Assembly: GCA_030594665.1 (NCBI GenBank)
Contig: JAUVET010000074.1
Location: 1 to 6,723 of the forward strand
Direction: 5' to 3'
DNA length: 6,723 nucleotides
Origin: Methanosarcinaceae archaeon
GTDB taxonomy: Archaea; Halobacteriota; Methanosarcinia; Methanosarcinales; Methanosarcinaceae
Shown: positions 6,627-6,723 of the stretch, in pieces
Layout of the letters: every line of letters begins with the position of its first letter
Numbering within the stretch: the stretch's first letter is position 1
Notes under the pieces: model-generated
Databases searched by the model: none
What the model was told of the DNA's origin: nothing
The model's input: the letters and a program-made list of their open reading frames with translations, nothing else
Translations under genes and position numbers: made by a program

Positions 6627-6723
6627 TCACAAAAGCCGCACATTGAACTTTACAAAGCGACCATTGACATCATGAATATCCATCATATTTAAAACAGCAA
6701 GACCTTTATTAAGTTTATCCATT
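6627..6723 (-). CDS. C-terminal end of an unrecognised gene, cut by the right edge
   Basis: A minus-strand frame enters from the right edge and ends at TGA (6629-6627), 63 bp before the ribbon-helix-helix start. The visible 31 residues run from MDKLNKGLAVLNMMD to NGRFVKFNVRLL, with no stop at the window end. The mix of charged and hydrophobic residues looks like real protein, and the frame lies in the same orientation as all other genes. An ATG at 6722 exists, so it could also be a 31-residue ORF complete in the window. I do not recognise the family, and chance is possible for so short a stretch. Confidence 0.4.
   Translation of the reverse strand, partial: MDKLNKGLAVLNMMDIHDVNGRFVKFNVRLL

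Noticed and set aside
6487..6675. Plus-strand 62-codon frame across the right-hand promoter region
   Set aside because: It overlaps the ribbon-helix-helix gene in antisense and the repeat region, and its translation has no recognisable features.

Overview
The window looks like archaeal DNA, most likely from a methanogen-type euryarchaeon related to Methanosarcinales (Methanosarcina or Methanoperedens-like). The grounds are a bacterial-type MutS1 whose sequence resembles, from memory, the methanogen versions, AT-rich TATA-like boxes about 20-60 bp upstream of start codons, and a small archaeal-style ribbon-helix-helix protein. No database search was possible, so the placement is inference.

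All supported genes lie on the minus strand and are read from right to left. From the right edge they are: the tail of an unrecognised reading frame (6627-6723); a 61-residue ribbon-helix-helix DNA-binding protein (6378-6563); a 959-residue Eco57I-like adenine DNA methyltransferase (3405-6284); a 211-residue PD-(D/E)XK-type nuclease candidate (2761-3396), whose ribosome binding site overlaps the methyltransferase stop codon; and then, after a 151-bp gap with its own TATA box, mutS (1-2609), which runs off the left edge about 869 codons in. There is no gene-free stretch longer than about 300 bases. I saw no rRNA, tRNA, CRISPR array, transposase or integrase.

Base composition splits the window in two. 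Sampled mutS lines are about 55% G+C. Sampled methyltransferase lines are about 25-33%. The AT-rich part (about 2700 to the right edge) looks like an acquired defence cassette placed just upstream of a chromosomal repair gene. The methyltransferase and the small nuclease would form a two-gene restriction-modification system: the large protein recognises and methylates a DNA site, and the small protein cuts unmodified DNA. The ribbon-helix-helix protein may regulate itself or the cassette. An 11-bp tandem repeat overlaps its start codon, and a short inverted repeat flanks the TATA-like box of the methyltransferase. MutS is an ordinary mismatch repair protein and functionally unrelated, with two low-complexity insertions and a possible clamp-binding peptide near its C terminus.
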